Below are positions 33,174 through 40,726 of a DNA stretch of 64,000 nucleotides, piece after piece. The notes under the pieces are model-generated. The model made no database searches. It worked only from the letters and a program-made list of their open reading frames with translations, and was not told the DNA's origin. The stretch is from contig NZ_JBAMMY010000297.1 of assembly GCF_051233685.1 (NCBI RefSeq), positions 3,229 to 67,228 on the forward strand, written 5' to 3'. The position numbers and the translations under genes are program-made. The first letter of the stretch is position 1; every line of letters starts with the position of its first letter. The stretch is from RPRI01 sp051233685 (GTDB lineage: Bacteria > Desulfobacterota > Desulfobacteria > Desulfobacterales > RPRI01).

Positions 33174-34637
33174 ATGTTTAAAAAGGCTATTCAGGGCGCC
33201 TTGATAGGAATCGCAATGCTTGGCATGGTGGGTACGGCAGGAGCTGATGTGATTAATATCAACCTTTACGGCGCATCGGCCCAGCATCTGTTCTGGAACG
33301 ATACTGCCGACAATTTTCTTAGCTCAAAGGGTTGCACAAATGTGGTTCAGGATTCCTATGATTCCAAACAGGGCATTTCAAAAGGAACTCTCGGAGCGGA
33401 CACTATTTACATTCGTTATGCATCCAAGGCTTCATATGACGGTATAATGGCGGTAAAGGGTAGCGGTGGCGATCCGGACGGTTGCGGAAGCCCTTTTATG
33501 AGAAAGATGGTTGATGAAAACAGTTGCACGGACTGGGTTCTTGGCGGAACGGCCTGTTCTGCTCTTAAATGCGTTGAAATTACCCTTGGCGCATCCGATG
33601 TTGCAGGCAGCAGTTTCACACAGGAAAGCCATGGCGCATTGAAAGGCCCAAATGGCGGTGCCCAGACTGACAGAGTCTTTACCGGTATCGATGCCACAGG
33701 ATTGGAGGACTACCAGCCGGTGGTTGTTCCTTTCGGTTTTTTTGCAAACAATACGGTATCAAAGACAAGATGCTTAGGTCCTGACCCTCTGGAGCCGGAT
33801 ATGAATGCTCACAAGGCGGTTTCAACATGGGGTTATCAGTGTTATGATCCTTCTGAAACAGGTCACAGCGAAGACTGTATCGGTTATTACAAATGTATAG
33901 CAGGAAAATGCTCAGGCGGTATCAATGGCCCAAGTCACACAGGTGGCGCACTTGACTGCAGCGCGGCTATTGACTGTCCGGATGTTGCTCTGGGAGACAC
34001 TCATTGCGAACGCATTCCTCTGGATAATATTTCAAGGCTTCAGGCCGTTATGATTTACGACGGCCAGGCCTGGTACTGGAAAGATTTTGGTGACTGGTAT
34101 GCGGATTATCCTATAGTTGCCTGTTTGCGCCACGCCGGTTCGGGAACTCATGCCACATTGGATTGGGCAGTAATGAGAAGTTCCGCTAAAGACTGGGGCT
34201 GGCCGCTTGTCACCAATCAAAGCGCTGCCGATCCTACAGTATGGTTTAACGACGGATCTTCCGATGAGATGGCTTGTGTTAACCAGCTTGAAGGCGCCAT
34301 CGGATATGCCGATGCGGATCAGCTTGAAGGCACCTCAAATTATCCCAATGTTCATGCTCTTAAATACCAGGGCGTTGAGCCTCGCCGGACAAAAGTCCGC
34401 AACGGAGAGTATGATTTTTATTCAAACCAGTGGCTATATGGCAATCCTGACCGTACTGCATACAGCAATATAAAGACTTCCTGGATTGAACCATTGGCAG
34501 CGTATGCTTCCGATCCGGACCATATCCCGCCAACCAAGGCAAAGTTCTGGGCTACAAAAGGCGAGATGGTATACAACAAAGGTAATGACCGTGCATATCC
34601 TGGCTATGTCGGCGCCAGCAATCCTCAATTACCGTAA
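33174..34637 (+). CDS. Secreted PstS-fold periplasmic-binding-like protein
   Basis: The 487-residue protein has a signal peptide (AGA cleavage, residue ~24) and INLYGASAQHLFWNDTADNF. Later it has LQAVMIYDGQAWYWKDFGDW and CLRHAGSGTHATLDWAVM, the SGT phosphate-loop pattern of PstS-like solute-binding proteins. A Cys-rich insert lies near residues 190-265 (GYQCYDPSETGHSEDCIGYY, CIAGKCSGG), unlike ordinary PstS. ATG 33174 is chosen because GGAGG sits five bases upstream, inside a potential earlier start at 33162. A strong terminator follows the gene. It may bind phosphate or another oxyanion, or be a structural cell-surface protein. Confidence 0.7.
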   Translation: MFKKAIQGALIGIAMLGMVGTAGADVININLYGASAQHLFWNDTADNFLSSKGCTNVVQDSYDSKQGISKGTLGADTIYIRYASKASYDGIMAVKGSGGDPDGCGSPFMRKMVDENSCTDWVLGGTACSALKCVEITLGASDVAGSSFTQESHGALKGPNGGAQTDRVFTGIDATGLEDYQPVVVPFGFFANNTVSKTRCLGPDPLEPDMNAHKAVSTWGYQCYDPSETGHSEDCIGYYKCIAGKCSGGINGPSHTGGALDCSAAIDCPDVALGDTHCERIPLDNISRLQAVMIYDGQAWYWKDFGDWYADYPIVACLRHAGSGTHATLDWAVMRSSAKDWGWPLVTNQSAADPTVWFNDGSSDEMACVNQLEGAIGYADADQLEGTSNYPNVHALKYQGVEPRRTKVRNGEYDFYSNQWLYGNPDRTAYSNIKTSWIEPLAAYASDPDHIPPTKAKFWATKGEMVYNKGNDRAYPGYVGASNPQLP

Positions 34638-34686
34638 TTGAATAATGCGGTTTGCCTGACAGACCGCGATTGAATTTTATAACCAT

Positions 34687-34717
34687 AAAGGGCTTCCGAA
34701 AGGAGGCCCTTTTTTTA
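34687..34717 (+). terminator. Intrinsic terminator after the PstS-like gene
   Basis: AAAGGGCTTCC, a GAAA loop, GGAGGCCCTTT and a run of T form a compact hairpin, 50 bases after the stop codon. Confidence 0.9.
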
Positions 34718-34741
34718 TGAATTATATTTTGAGACCTTTGA

Positions 34742-34782
34742 ATCAATGCCGGTTTCCGGCCTGTACCGGAATGACGGAAGTT
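34742..34782. repeat. Fragment of the CCGGTTTCCGG...CCGGAATGACG dispersed repeat
   Basis: ATGCCGGTTTCCGGCCTGTA and CCGGAATGACG match the right half of the element at 38828-38900. Confidence 0.55.
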
Positions 34783-34817
34783 AATATGTTTCGAATTATT
34801 ACAAGGCCAACATAATC

Positions 34818-34846
34818 TTAACGGTAAAATAACAAACCGCTAATAT
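34818..34846 (+). promoter_or_regulatory. Putative promoter, shared-motif family (2 of 3)
   Basis: TTAACG (34818-34823) and TAATAT (34841-34846), 17 base spacer, with GCTAATATTAACCTAACAG across the -10 region. The same motif occurs before 38457 and, weaker, before 31175. Confidence 0.55.
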
Positions 34847-34939
34847 TAACCTAACAGGGGGTAGTTAAATATTAAAAAAAAATGAACCCGCTAAAAAACG
34901 GATTAAATATCCTTAAGACAGAAGAGAGGGAAAAGAGAA

Positions 34940-35767
34940 TTGAATAAGAGCAGTGCCAAAAAAATCATGGTTGTTGTTTGCATAGTAAATATGCTTGCCG
35001 GTTGTGCGACGATAAAACCTGCCGAACCTGTAAAAGCAGGGGAAAAGATTGCAGTTAACTTCACCTGCAGGCTTAACAATGGCGATATCGCGGCGACAAC
35101 GGATTTTGGTTTGGATGCGAATCCGGATATAAAAAAATCGTCTGTTTTTGTGCCAAGAAAAACCGGTGATCCGTTGATAATAACTGCAGGAGAAGATGAG
35201 AAAATCTATGGGACTCCAGGCGAAAGGGGCTTTGAGGGAGAAATAGTGGCCGATGCTGCTAAGGCCGTTGTTGGGATGAAGATCGGTGAGATCAGGGCTT
35301 TTGAAGTCAGAAGGGATCGTATAAAAACTTCCGGCAATGAGCCTATGGTTATACAGATGGCCCGTGTCAGGACGCGGGCTAAAGAGATTAAAATGACTCC
35401 TGATGAATTTATAAGCAAGAAAGGAAAAGACCCGGAGGTGGGACAAATTTATACCATTGATCCTTCTGTGCCTGGAAAAGTAGTTTCAGTATCGGATGAG
35501 GAAGTAGTCATACGATTTAAGGCGGAACCGGGAAAGAAAATCAGAACAGCTCTGGGAGAAGCTGAGATCAGAGAAAAGGCCGGCAGTTATGAAATTGTTA
35601 TTGATGCAAAGAAGGGAGATCTTATCAGAAGCGGTAATATGGTTGGGCGCATCGTAAACATTGATGACCGGATGATCACAATCGATTACAGCCATCCTCT
35701 GGCTTATGAAACTTTGAAGTGTGATGTCAAAGTTGAAAACAGGGAGCCGACGGATAAAAAAGAATGA
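34940..35767 (+). CDS. SlyD/FKBP-like lipoprotein
   Basis: The 275-residue lipoprotein has a signal with lipobox LAGCA and a SlyD-type FKBP layout: GEKIAVNFTCRLNNGDIAAT at the start, AVVGMKIGEIRAFEVRRD in the middle and a VISV-type insert (GKVVSVSDEEVVIRFKAEPG). Two insert-in-flap-like segments follow. It is probably an outer- or periplasmic-face peptidyl-prolyl isomerase or a non-enzymatic relative, since the FKBP active-site aromatics are poorly preserved. The start is TTG 34940. A gene with the same fold plus a thioredoxin domain comes next. Confidence 0.7.
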   Translation: MNKSSAKKIMVVVCIVNMLAGCATIKPAEPVKAGEKIAVNFTCRLNNGDIAATTDFGLDANPDIKKSSVFVPRKTGDPLIITAGEDEKIYGTPGERGFEGEIVADAAKAVVGMKIGEIRAFEVRRDRIKTSGNEPMVIQMARVRTRAKEIKMTPDEFISKKGKDPEVGQIYTIDPSVPGKVVSVSDEEVVIRFKAEPGKKIRTALGEAEIREKAGSYEIVIDAKKGDLIRSGNMVGRIVNIDDRMITIDYSHPLAYETLKCDVKVENREPTDKKE

Positions 35768-35824
35768 AACCCGGATTGATTTTAAAAGCCTTATCTCAGG
35801 AGTAAATAAAGGAGAAATAATAAG

Positions 35825-37141
35825 ATGGTTTGGAAGAATGGTTTAATAACAATTGTCACTGCTGCCTTGTTTTTCGGATGCGCAGGAACACATCCTGGAC
35901 TTAAAGAACACAATCAGGTTGTTGAGCTGAATGCCGGTGTGCAGGAAGAATCACCTGAGAAAAAGGTGGCTATGAAGACGCTTGAAAATGCGTTTCAACA
36001 GGCGAAACAGACCGGAAAGTCCGTTAGTATTGATGTGGGACAGGAGGATCCCGCAACCGTTGAGAAAGGAGATCTTGCACTCGTAAACTATACTGCAAGT
36101 CTTCAAAACGGAAGCCTGATTTATACAACCATAGCCGATATTGCAAAGAATACAAAAAAGATAATAACCGACGGAGTTCCAAAAAACGAAAAATTCGGGC
36201 CTGATGAGATTGTGGCAGGCAATACCGGTTTTATACCGGCAGTGGGATCGCTTGTTATAGGCATGAAACAGGGAGAAAAGAAAACGGTAACTCTTCCACC
36301 TGAGAAAGCATTTGGACCAAGCGACCCGAAAAAGATAGCCCAATTTCCCTGTAAGATTGCAATGCCTAAAAACTTGATTCTTGACCCGCGCGCTTATGTG
36401 GAAAAGTTCAATGCTTTTCCGATTGTCGGCAGGGAAGTCGAGTTGACACCTTACTTCAAATCAAGAGTGACTGAGGTCGCAGAAAACCATGTCAAACTGT
36501 CAGCTATGGCAAAAGGTGGTGAGAGAAGCGTGGATAGTTTCGGGACCACAGTGGTAAATATCGAAGGGGATCAGATCATTATAATGCTGACCCCGATTCT
36601 GGGGGCTGACTTTGAGATGAATGACCGGAAAGGAAAGATCGTTTCAACTGATGGAACAACTTTAACAGTAGATTTCAACCCGCCGCTTGCCGGAAAAAGT
36701 GTTGTGTTAGATCTGGAAGTAGTTTCAAATACCAAGGCTTCCGCTTTTGAAGGCATGGAAATCACATGGGCACAGAATTACGAACAGGGTATTGAAGAAG
36801 CCAAGAAGGAAGATAAACCCGTGTTTCTTCTGCTTTATGCACCTTGGTGCGGCTGGAGCAAAAAGACCATGGAAGACACCATGGAAGATCCCAGGATTAA
36901 GATGCTCAAAGACCGGTTTGTATGGGTGAAGGTGAATACCGACGAGCGTAAAGAACTGTATGAATTTTACCAGCAGAAAGGTTATCCTTTGATGATTATT
37001 CTTGATTCGAAAGGAGAAGAAATAAAGAGGATAGACGGCTACAGGGACGGGGCAAAATTGTCCGCTGAGCTGAAGAGTATCCGGGATTCGGAGCAGCAAT
37101 CATCAAAAAGAGCGCAGACGGAGAATAAGGTTAAAGGATGA
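35825..37141 (+). CDS. Lipoprotein with FKBP domain and C-terminal thioredoxin domain
   Basis: The 438-residue lipoprotein has lipobox FFGCA, an FKBP/SlyD-like part (KGDLALVNYTASLQNGSLIY, GSLVIGMKQGEKKTVTLPPE, KAFGPSDPKKI) and, from about residue 320, a thioredoxin-like domain with YAPWCGWSKKTMEDT and YPLMIILDSKGEEI. The active site is C342-G-W-S, a monothiol version of CxxC, and the cis-proline loop (GYPL) is kept. Fusing an isomerase with a redox domain fits a periplasmic folding factor for exported proteins. The truncated paralogue at 38457 shares its N-terminal signal and its C-terminal thioredoxin tail. Confidence 0.8.
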   Translation: MVWKNGLITIVTAALFFGCAGTHPGLKEHNQVVELNAGVQEESPEKKVAMKTLENAFQQAKQTGKSVSIDVGQEDPATVEKGDLALVNYTASLQNGSLIYTTIADIAKNTKKIITDGVPKNEKFGPDEIVAGNTGFIPAVGSLVIGMKQGEKKTVTLPPEKAFGPSDPKKIAQFPCKIAMPKNLILDPRAYVEKFNAFPIVGREVELTPYFKSRVTEVAENHVKLSAMAKGGERSVDSFGTTVVNIEGDQIIIMLTPILGADFEMNDRKGKIVSTDGTTLTVDFNPPLAGKSVVLDLEVVSNTKASAFEGMEITWAQNYEQGIEEAKKEDKPVFLLLYAPWCGWSKKTMEDTMEDPRIKMLKDRFVWVKVNTDERKELYEFYQQKGYPLMIILDSKGEEIKRIDGYRDGAKLSAELKSIRDSEQQSSKRAQTENKVKG

Positions 37142-37159
37142 TGGATAAAGGATGAAGAT

Positions 37160-37253
37160 AAAACGAGGTGCAAGGAACAAGGTGAAAGGGACAAGGTGAA
37201 AGGGACAAGGTGAAAGGAGCAAGGTGCAAGGTAAGAGGTACAAGGTGCGAGGT
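37160..37253 (+). repeat. AAGGTGAAAGGGAC-type tandem repeat
   Basis: Imperfect repeats of AAGGTGAAAGGGACAAGGTG and AAGGTGCAAGGTAAGAGGTA follow the FKBP-thioredoxin gene; same family as at 31445, 40590 and inside the exosortase gene. Confidence 0.8.
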
Positions 37254-37267
37254 AGATTGCCTGGCAG

Positions 37268-37295
37268 GCAACAAAATCCTGCCTATCCTGTTCAT
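37268..37295. repeat. ATCCTGTCCATCCTGTTAATCCTGT-type dispersed repeat, copy 2
   Basis: ATCCTGCCTATCCTGTTCAT then CCTGTC, related to the copy at 12646. Confidence 0.55.
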
Positions 37296-37328
37296 CCTGT
37301 CTAAAAAATACTGAGGCCTTTGTCTCAT

Positions 37329-37700
37329 CTAAACGGCTATCTCCAGCAATATCTTATCGTACCTGACCTGAGGCGAGATTTCTTTGCTGCCATCTTTTTT
37401 TGTATCGATAAGCCCAGCCTGTTTCAAAAAACGGACATCCGTTGCGACATTCTTAATATCCCTTTGCAGAATCCTGGCCAAATGATTTAGGGAAGACGGA
37501 TGCTCCGTTTTGATTGCATGAAGCAGCTCCAGCCGTTTCTGTGTCAATGCCTTGCGAAATGCCTGGATACTTGTAAAGTGCACGCCCCGTTCATGTTTCA
37601 CTTTTTTCCCGGCTTCAAGGGAATCTGCGGCATCCCCAAATTCGTTCAGTAGTGTTTCCACATCCTTTATTCCGATCTTTACTTTTCTTACTTTCATCAT
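37329..37700 (-). CDS. HTH antitoxin-type regulator (HVO_A0114-like), partner of TumE
   Basis: The 123-residue protein has a winged-helix look: FRKALTQKRLELLHAIKTEH, SSLNHLARILQRDIKNVATD and VRFLKQAGLIDTKKDG, as in MarR/ArsR-like antitoxins that follow DUF6516 (TumE) toxins. The toxin gene is upstream on the same strand and its shifted frame ends in a TGA that overlaps this ATG. The domain is intact, so it may still act as a repressor though the toxin is broken. Confidence 0.75.
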   Translation of the reverse strand: MMKVRKVKIGIKDVETLLNEFGDAADSLEAGKKVKHERGVHFTSIQAFRKALTQKRLELLHAIKTEHPSSLNHLARILQRDIKNVATDVRFLKQAGLIDTKKDGSKEISPQVRYDKILLEIAV

Positions 37701-37982
37701 TGCCTCTTATTGTATAAAACTATATCGCTATAGAAATCTCGTATCAATTGATTGATGCCTGCGAAGGCATATGGCTCCATCCTGTTCCCGAAATGCCGGT
37801 GATCACCCTTTTTGTTCGGCATTATCGTAACCGATCACACGTTTTGAACCTGCTATGTAAACCAGTGAATATTTATACCCATGTGGTTTGTCAGAAGATT
37901 TTTCAACTTTCCAGAGTTTAATCTCAATAATATTGCTATACTCGTCTATCACCTTATTATGAATGATAAGTTCGGCTTTCAT
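37697..37982 (-). pseudogene. TumE (DUF6516) toxin, frameshifted
   Basis: The minus strand starts MKAELIIHNKVIDEYSNIIE, then SDKPHGYKYSLVYIAGSKRV and IGYDNAEQKG, before a TGA. With one base removed from the GGG or AAAAA run (plus-strand CCCTTTTT, 37806-37813) the usual end follows at once: GDHRHFGNRMEPYAFAGINQ then LIRDFYSDIVLYN, closing at the TGA 37697-37699. Family members are small toxins paired with HTH antitoxins. The frameshift removes the conserved GDHRHF segment, so this copy is likely inactive unless the frameshift is a sequencing artefact. Confidence 0.82.
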
Positions 37983-38375
37983 ATAGGTGTATTATACCAA
38001 TGATATTCAGGATGTCAATTCTAAAATAGGGAGCATTATTTATTATCAACTATATTTAACAAACAGGGTTTATAAACAAACCTGTAAAAGTGATTCACCG
38101 CTGAAAACTGAGATTAAGTGCGCAAATATAAAGGTGAAAGAAAAACGGTTTTCAGTTTGCAGTTAAAAGCGGTAAATGATTTTCCTTTACTGTCAACCGG
38201 CAACTGTCAACCGTAAACGGTTAAAATCGGTTCAGGGTCGTTTCATCATAAAAGCATCACAAAAGATTTACGAAAATCTAATTTGGAGAACATCATATAA
38301 AATACACAGGGCTTAAGCGATGAGGCCTCCTCTTATTTAGACTGATAATTCAGATATTTATAATTATTTAGCATT
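37983..38375. other. Intergenic stretch dominated by a copy of the composite repeat
   Basis: No gene is seen. Most of it is the second copy of the A-B-A repeat (38055-38297), followed by AT-rich DNA that ends in a promoter of the shared-motif family. Confidence 0.6.
38055..38297 (+). repeat. Composite A-B-A intergenic repeat, copy 2
   Basis: A partial A module (AACAAACAGGGTTTATAAAC), a full B module (GTAAAAGTGATTCACCGCTG through AAAATCGGTTCAGGGTCG) and an A module (TTTCATCATAAAAGCATCAC ... GGAGAACATCAT) in the same order as at 31561-31892. Confidence 0.85.
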
Positions 38376-38404
38376 TTAACACAAAAACAACAAATTGCTA
38401 ATAT
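38376..38404 (+). promoter_or_regulatory. Putative promoter, shared-motif family (3 of 3)
   Basis: TTAACA (38376-38381) and TAATAT (38399-38404), 17 base spacer, within TTGCTAATATTCTTCTAACAG. About 50 bases upstream of the small thioredoxin-like gene. Confidence 0.55.
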
Positions 38405-38456
38405 TCTTCTAACAGACAATTATTAAATACTTTAACTTAATAAAAGGAGTGAAAAG

Positions 38457-38810
38457 ATGATCTGGAAAAATTGTGTGGTGCTGTTATTGGTTTTGGGATT
38501 TATGTGCGGAAGCGTTATGGCGAAAGACAGGCTGAAGAATGAAAAGGCAGAAATGAAGACAGCCATTAATGCACTCGAAAAAAATTTGGGACAGGTTGCA
38601 GAAAAGAATATGATACTTGGCCCGGATATGGTTTACCTGTCCGGGTCTTTCGCATTCAAGGACATAGATATAGATTGGCTTGCACTTTACGAACAAAAAG
38701 GATTTCCCTTGATCGTGTTTCTTAACCCGGATGGTAAAGTGATCAAGAAGATAGGCGGATACAGGGATGTGGCCAAATTAGCCATGGAGCTGAATAGCCT
38801 GGAATATTAA
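38457..38810 (+). CDS. Shortened exported thioredoxin-fold protein without CxxC
   Basis: The 117-residue protein has a signal peptide (cleavage near VMA) and a C-terminal half QKGFPLIVFLNPDGKVIKKI then GGYRDVAKLAMELNSLEY that closely parallels the end of the FKBP-thioredoxin protein at 35825 (QKGYPLMIILDSKGEEIKRI). The region that would hold the CxxC helix is missing: NMILGPDMVYLSGSFAFKDI lies there instead. GGAG precedes the ATG. It looks like an internally deleted relative; whether it has a role or is decaying is open. Confidence 0.65.
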   Translation: MIWKNCVVLLLVLGFMCGSVMAKDRLKNEKAEMKTAINALEKNLGQVAEKNMILGPDMVYLSGSFAFKDIDIDWLALYEQKGFPLIVFLNPDGKVIKKIGGYRDVAKLAMELNSLEY

Positions 38811-38827
38811 GCACAGCATTGAAGCTT

Positions 38828-38900
38828 TTCGTCATACCCGCGAAAGCAGGCATCCGGCACCACTATATATTCCGGTTTCCGGTTTTCACCGGAGCGACGG
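38828..38900. repeat. Dispersed CGTCATACCCGCGAAAGCAGG repeat
   Basis: The stretch starting TCGTCATACCCGCGAAAGCA and ending CGGTTTTCACCGGAGCGACGG is a dispersed palindrome-type element; translated it gives the spurious FVIPAKAGIR seen at false gene starts. Confidence 0.65.
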
Positions 38901-38941
38901 TTTTGGGGTTACAACATTACAAGAAAAGAAATATAAATATT

Positions 38942-40585
38942 TTGAACTTGAAATCCGGAATACTTGAAAAATGGAGTGATGATCAACAATTGGTGATCTT
39001 CCTCCTTGGTACAGTCCTGATCTTTGCCTTATTATTTAAACTAGCCGTGTCTTCGGTTTATGCCGGGGAGAATGAAGATGCCGTCAAATTTGAGATCAGG
39101 GGTTTTGAGATTGAGGGAAACACACTGCTCAAAGTTGACGAGCTTAAGAACGTCGTTAAGGATTTTGCCGGTCCGGGAAAAACATCTGATGATGTGGAAA
39201 AGGCCAGAGACAGCCTTGAGAAGCTCTATCACAAGGCAGGCTATCCGACAGTGCTTGTTAATATCCCGGAGCAGACTCTGGACAACGGCCTGGTAAGGCT
39301 GGTTGTTCTTGAGAGCAAAATAGGAAAGGTCAAGGTAACGGGAAACCGCTATTTCACGATGGAAAAAATATTCAGGGGCCTCCCTTCCTTCAGGCCCGGT
39401 GAAATACTTTATATTCCCGGCGCTCAGGGGGAACTTGCAAAGATCAACCGCAACAAGGATTTCAAGGTGGCGCCCGTTCTGACGCCGGGCAGAGAGCCCG
39501 GCACTGTCGATGTTGAGCTTCAGGTAAAAGACAGGTTGCCTCTTCACGGTAGCCTGGAACTGAATAACCGCAACACTCATGATACTACCGATCTCAGGCT
39601 AAACGGCATGATCAGTTTTGATAACCTCTGGCAGAAGGAGCACTCCATATCGTTGCAGTATCAGACCTCTCCACAGGAACTGAGCGAAGTGGAAGTATTT
39701 GCAGCTTCCTATGTTTTGCCTGTGCCCTGGAAGGATGGCGATATATTTGCTTTGTACGGAGTATTATCCGACAGCGAAACGGCTTTCGGTGAGGGATTTA
39801 ACGTTATAGGAAAGGGGAAGTTATTTGGGGCGCGGTATGTGAGCCCTTTGCCGCCCTCGGACCTTTATTCCCATAATATTACAATAGGACTGGACTATAA
39901 GGATTTTGACGAGAGCCTTGGATATAATACGACAAGCGGTGATGAGCCTGTGAAGACTCCTTTGACATATTTGCCGCTTTCTTTTGCCTACAGCGGGTCA
40001 AGCCCGGATACACAGGGTATTACCCAGATCAGCGCATCGTTTAATATGGTGTTCCGCGGTTTGGTGACAGACAGAAGGGAGTTTGAGGACAAGAGATATA
40101 AAGCATCAGGAAATTATCTTTATGCAAGGGCGGGGATCGAGCGGTCCCAGAAATTGCCTTTAAGCTTAGGCCTTTTCATTAAACTGGACGGACAGATCGC
40201 CAATCAGCCCCTGCCTTCAAATGAGCAGTATTCTGCCGGTGGAATGGAGAGTGTGCGGGGTTATAAGGAGAGCGAGGTTCTGGGAGATAATGCGATACAT
40301 GGTATTGCTCAGATATCGGGACCGGATCTGTCCGGGATATTAGGTTTTAGGGAAGAATTCGGATTTTTGCCGTATCTGTTTTACGATTATGCAAATGTAA
40401 AGACCCAGGATTCTCTTCCCGGCCAGGATGGAGAGGCAACGATCCATGGTGCGGGAGTGGGGATGCGGGGAAATATCACCCGGTTTTTGGAATATGAGCT
40501 GGATTGGGCGGTAGCACTTAAGGGTACTGATAAAACCAATGCCGGTGAAAGCCAAATCTATTTTAAGATGAAGGGCCTATTTTAA
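38942..40585 (+). CDS. TpsB/FhaC-family outer-membrane transporter of two-partner secretion
   Basis: The mature part starts after a long signal (hydrophobic VIFLLGTVLIFALLFKLAVS, VYA). A POTRA domain follows (FEIRGFEIEGNTLLKVDELK, YHKAGYPTVLVNIPEQTLDN). A second POTRA-like part has KVKVTGNRYFTMEKIFRGLP, and then comes a beta-barrel with the conserved loop-6 motif SVRGYKESEVLGDNAI. TpsB proteins thread the TpsA partner through the outer membrane without ATP. The open frame extends up to 38819, but those codons lie in a dispersed repeat; TTG 38942 is my best start, with the GTG at 38993 as an alternative. The giant TpsA gene follows after 141 bases. Confidence 0.88.
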   Translation: MNLKSGILEKWSDDQQLVIFLLGTVLIFALLFKLAVSSVYAGENEDAVKFEIRGFEIEGNTLLKVDELKNVVKDFAGPGKTSDDVEKARDSLEKLYHKAGYPTVLVNIPEQTLDNGLVRLVVLESKIGKVKVTGNRYFTMEKIFRGLPSFRPGEILYIPGAQGELAKINRNKDFKVAPVLTPGREPGTVDVELQVKDRLPLHGSLELNNRNTHDTTDLRLNGMISFDNLWQKEHSISLQYQTSPQELSEVEVFAASYVLPVPWKDGDIFALYGVLSDSETAFGEGFNVIGKGKLFGARYVSPLPPSDLYSHNITIGLDYKDFDESLGYNTTSGDEPVKTPLTYLPLSFAYSGSSPDTQGITQISASFNMVFRGLVTDRREFEDKRYKASGNYLYARAGIERSQKLPLSLGLFIKLDGQIANQPLPSNEQYSAGGMESVRGYKESEVLGDNAIHGIAQISGPDLSGILGFREEFGFLPYLFYDYANVKTQDSLPGQDGEATIHGAGVGMRGNITRFLEYELDWAVALKGTDKTNAGESQIYFKMKGLF

Positions 40586-40589
40586 ATCA

Positions 40590-40672
40590 AGGTTGAAGGA
40601 GCAAGGTAAGAGGTGCAAGGTGCAAGGTAAAAGGCTAAAGGAGCAAGGATCAAGGTAAGAGGATCAAGGTTC
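40590..40672 (+). repeat. AAGGTGCAAGGTAAAAGG-type tandem repeat
   Basis: Imperfect AAGGTAAGAGGTGCAAGGTG and AAAGGAGCAAGGATCAAGGT units fill most of the gap between tpsB and tpsA. Confidence 0.75.
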
Positions 40673-40726
40673 ATTACCAGTGAAGGACTGTAAAATTCCA
40701 AGCGTATAAAATATCAGTGGGGTCTT

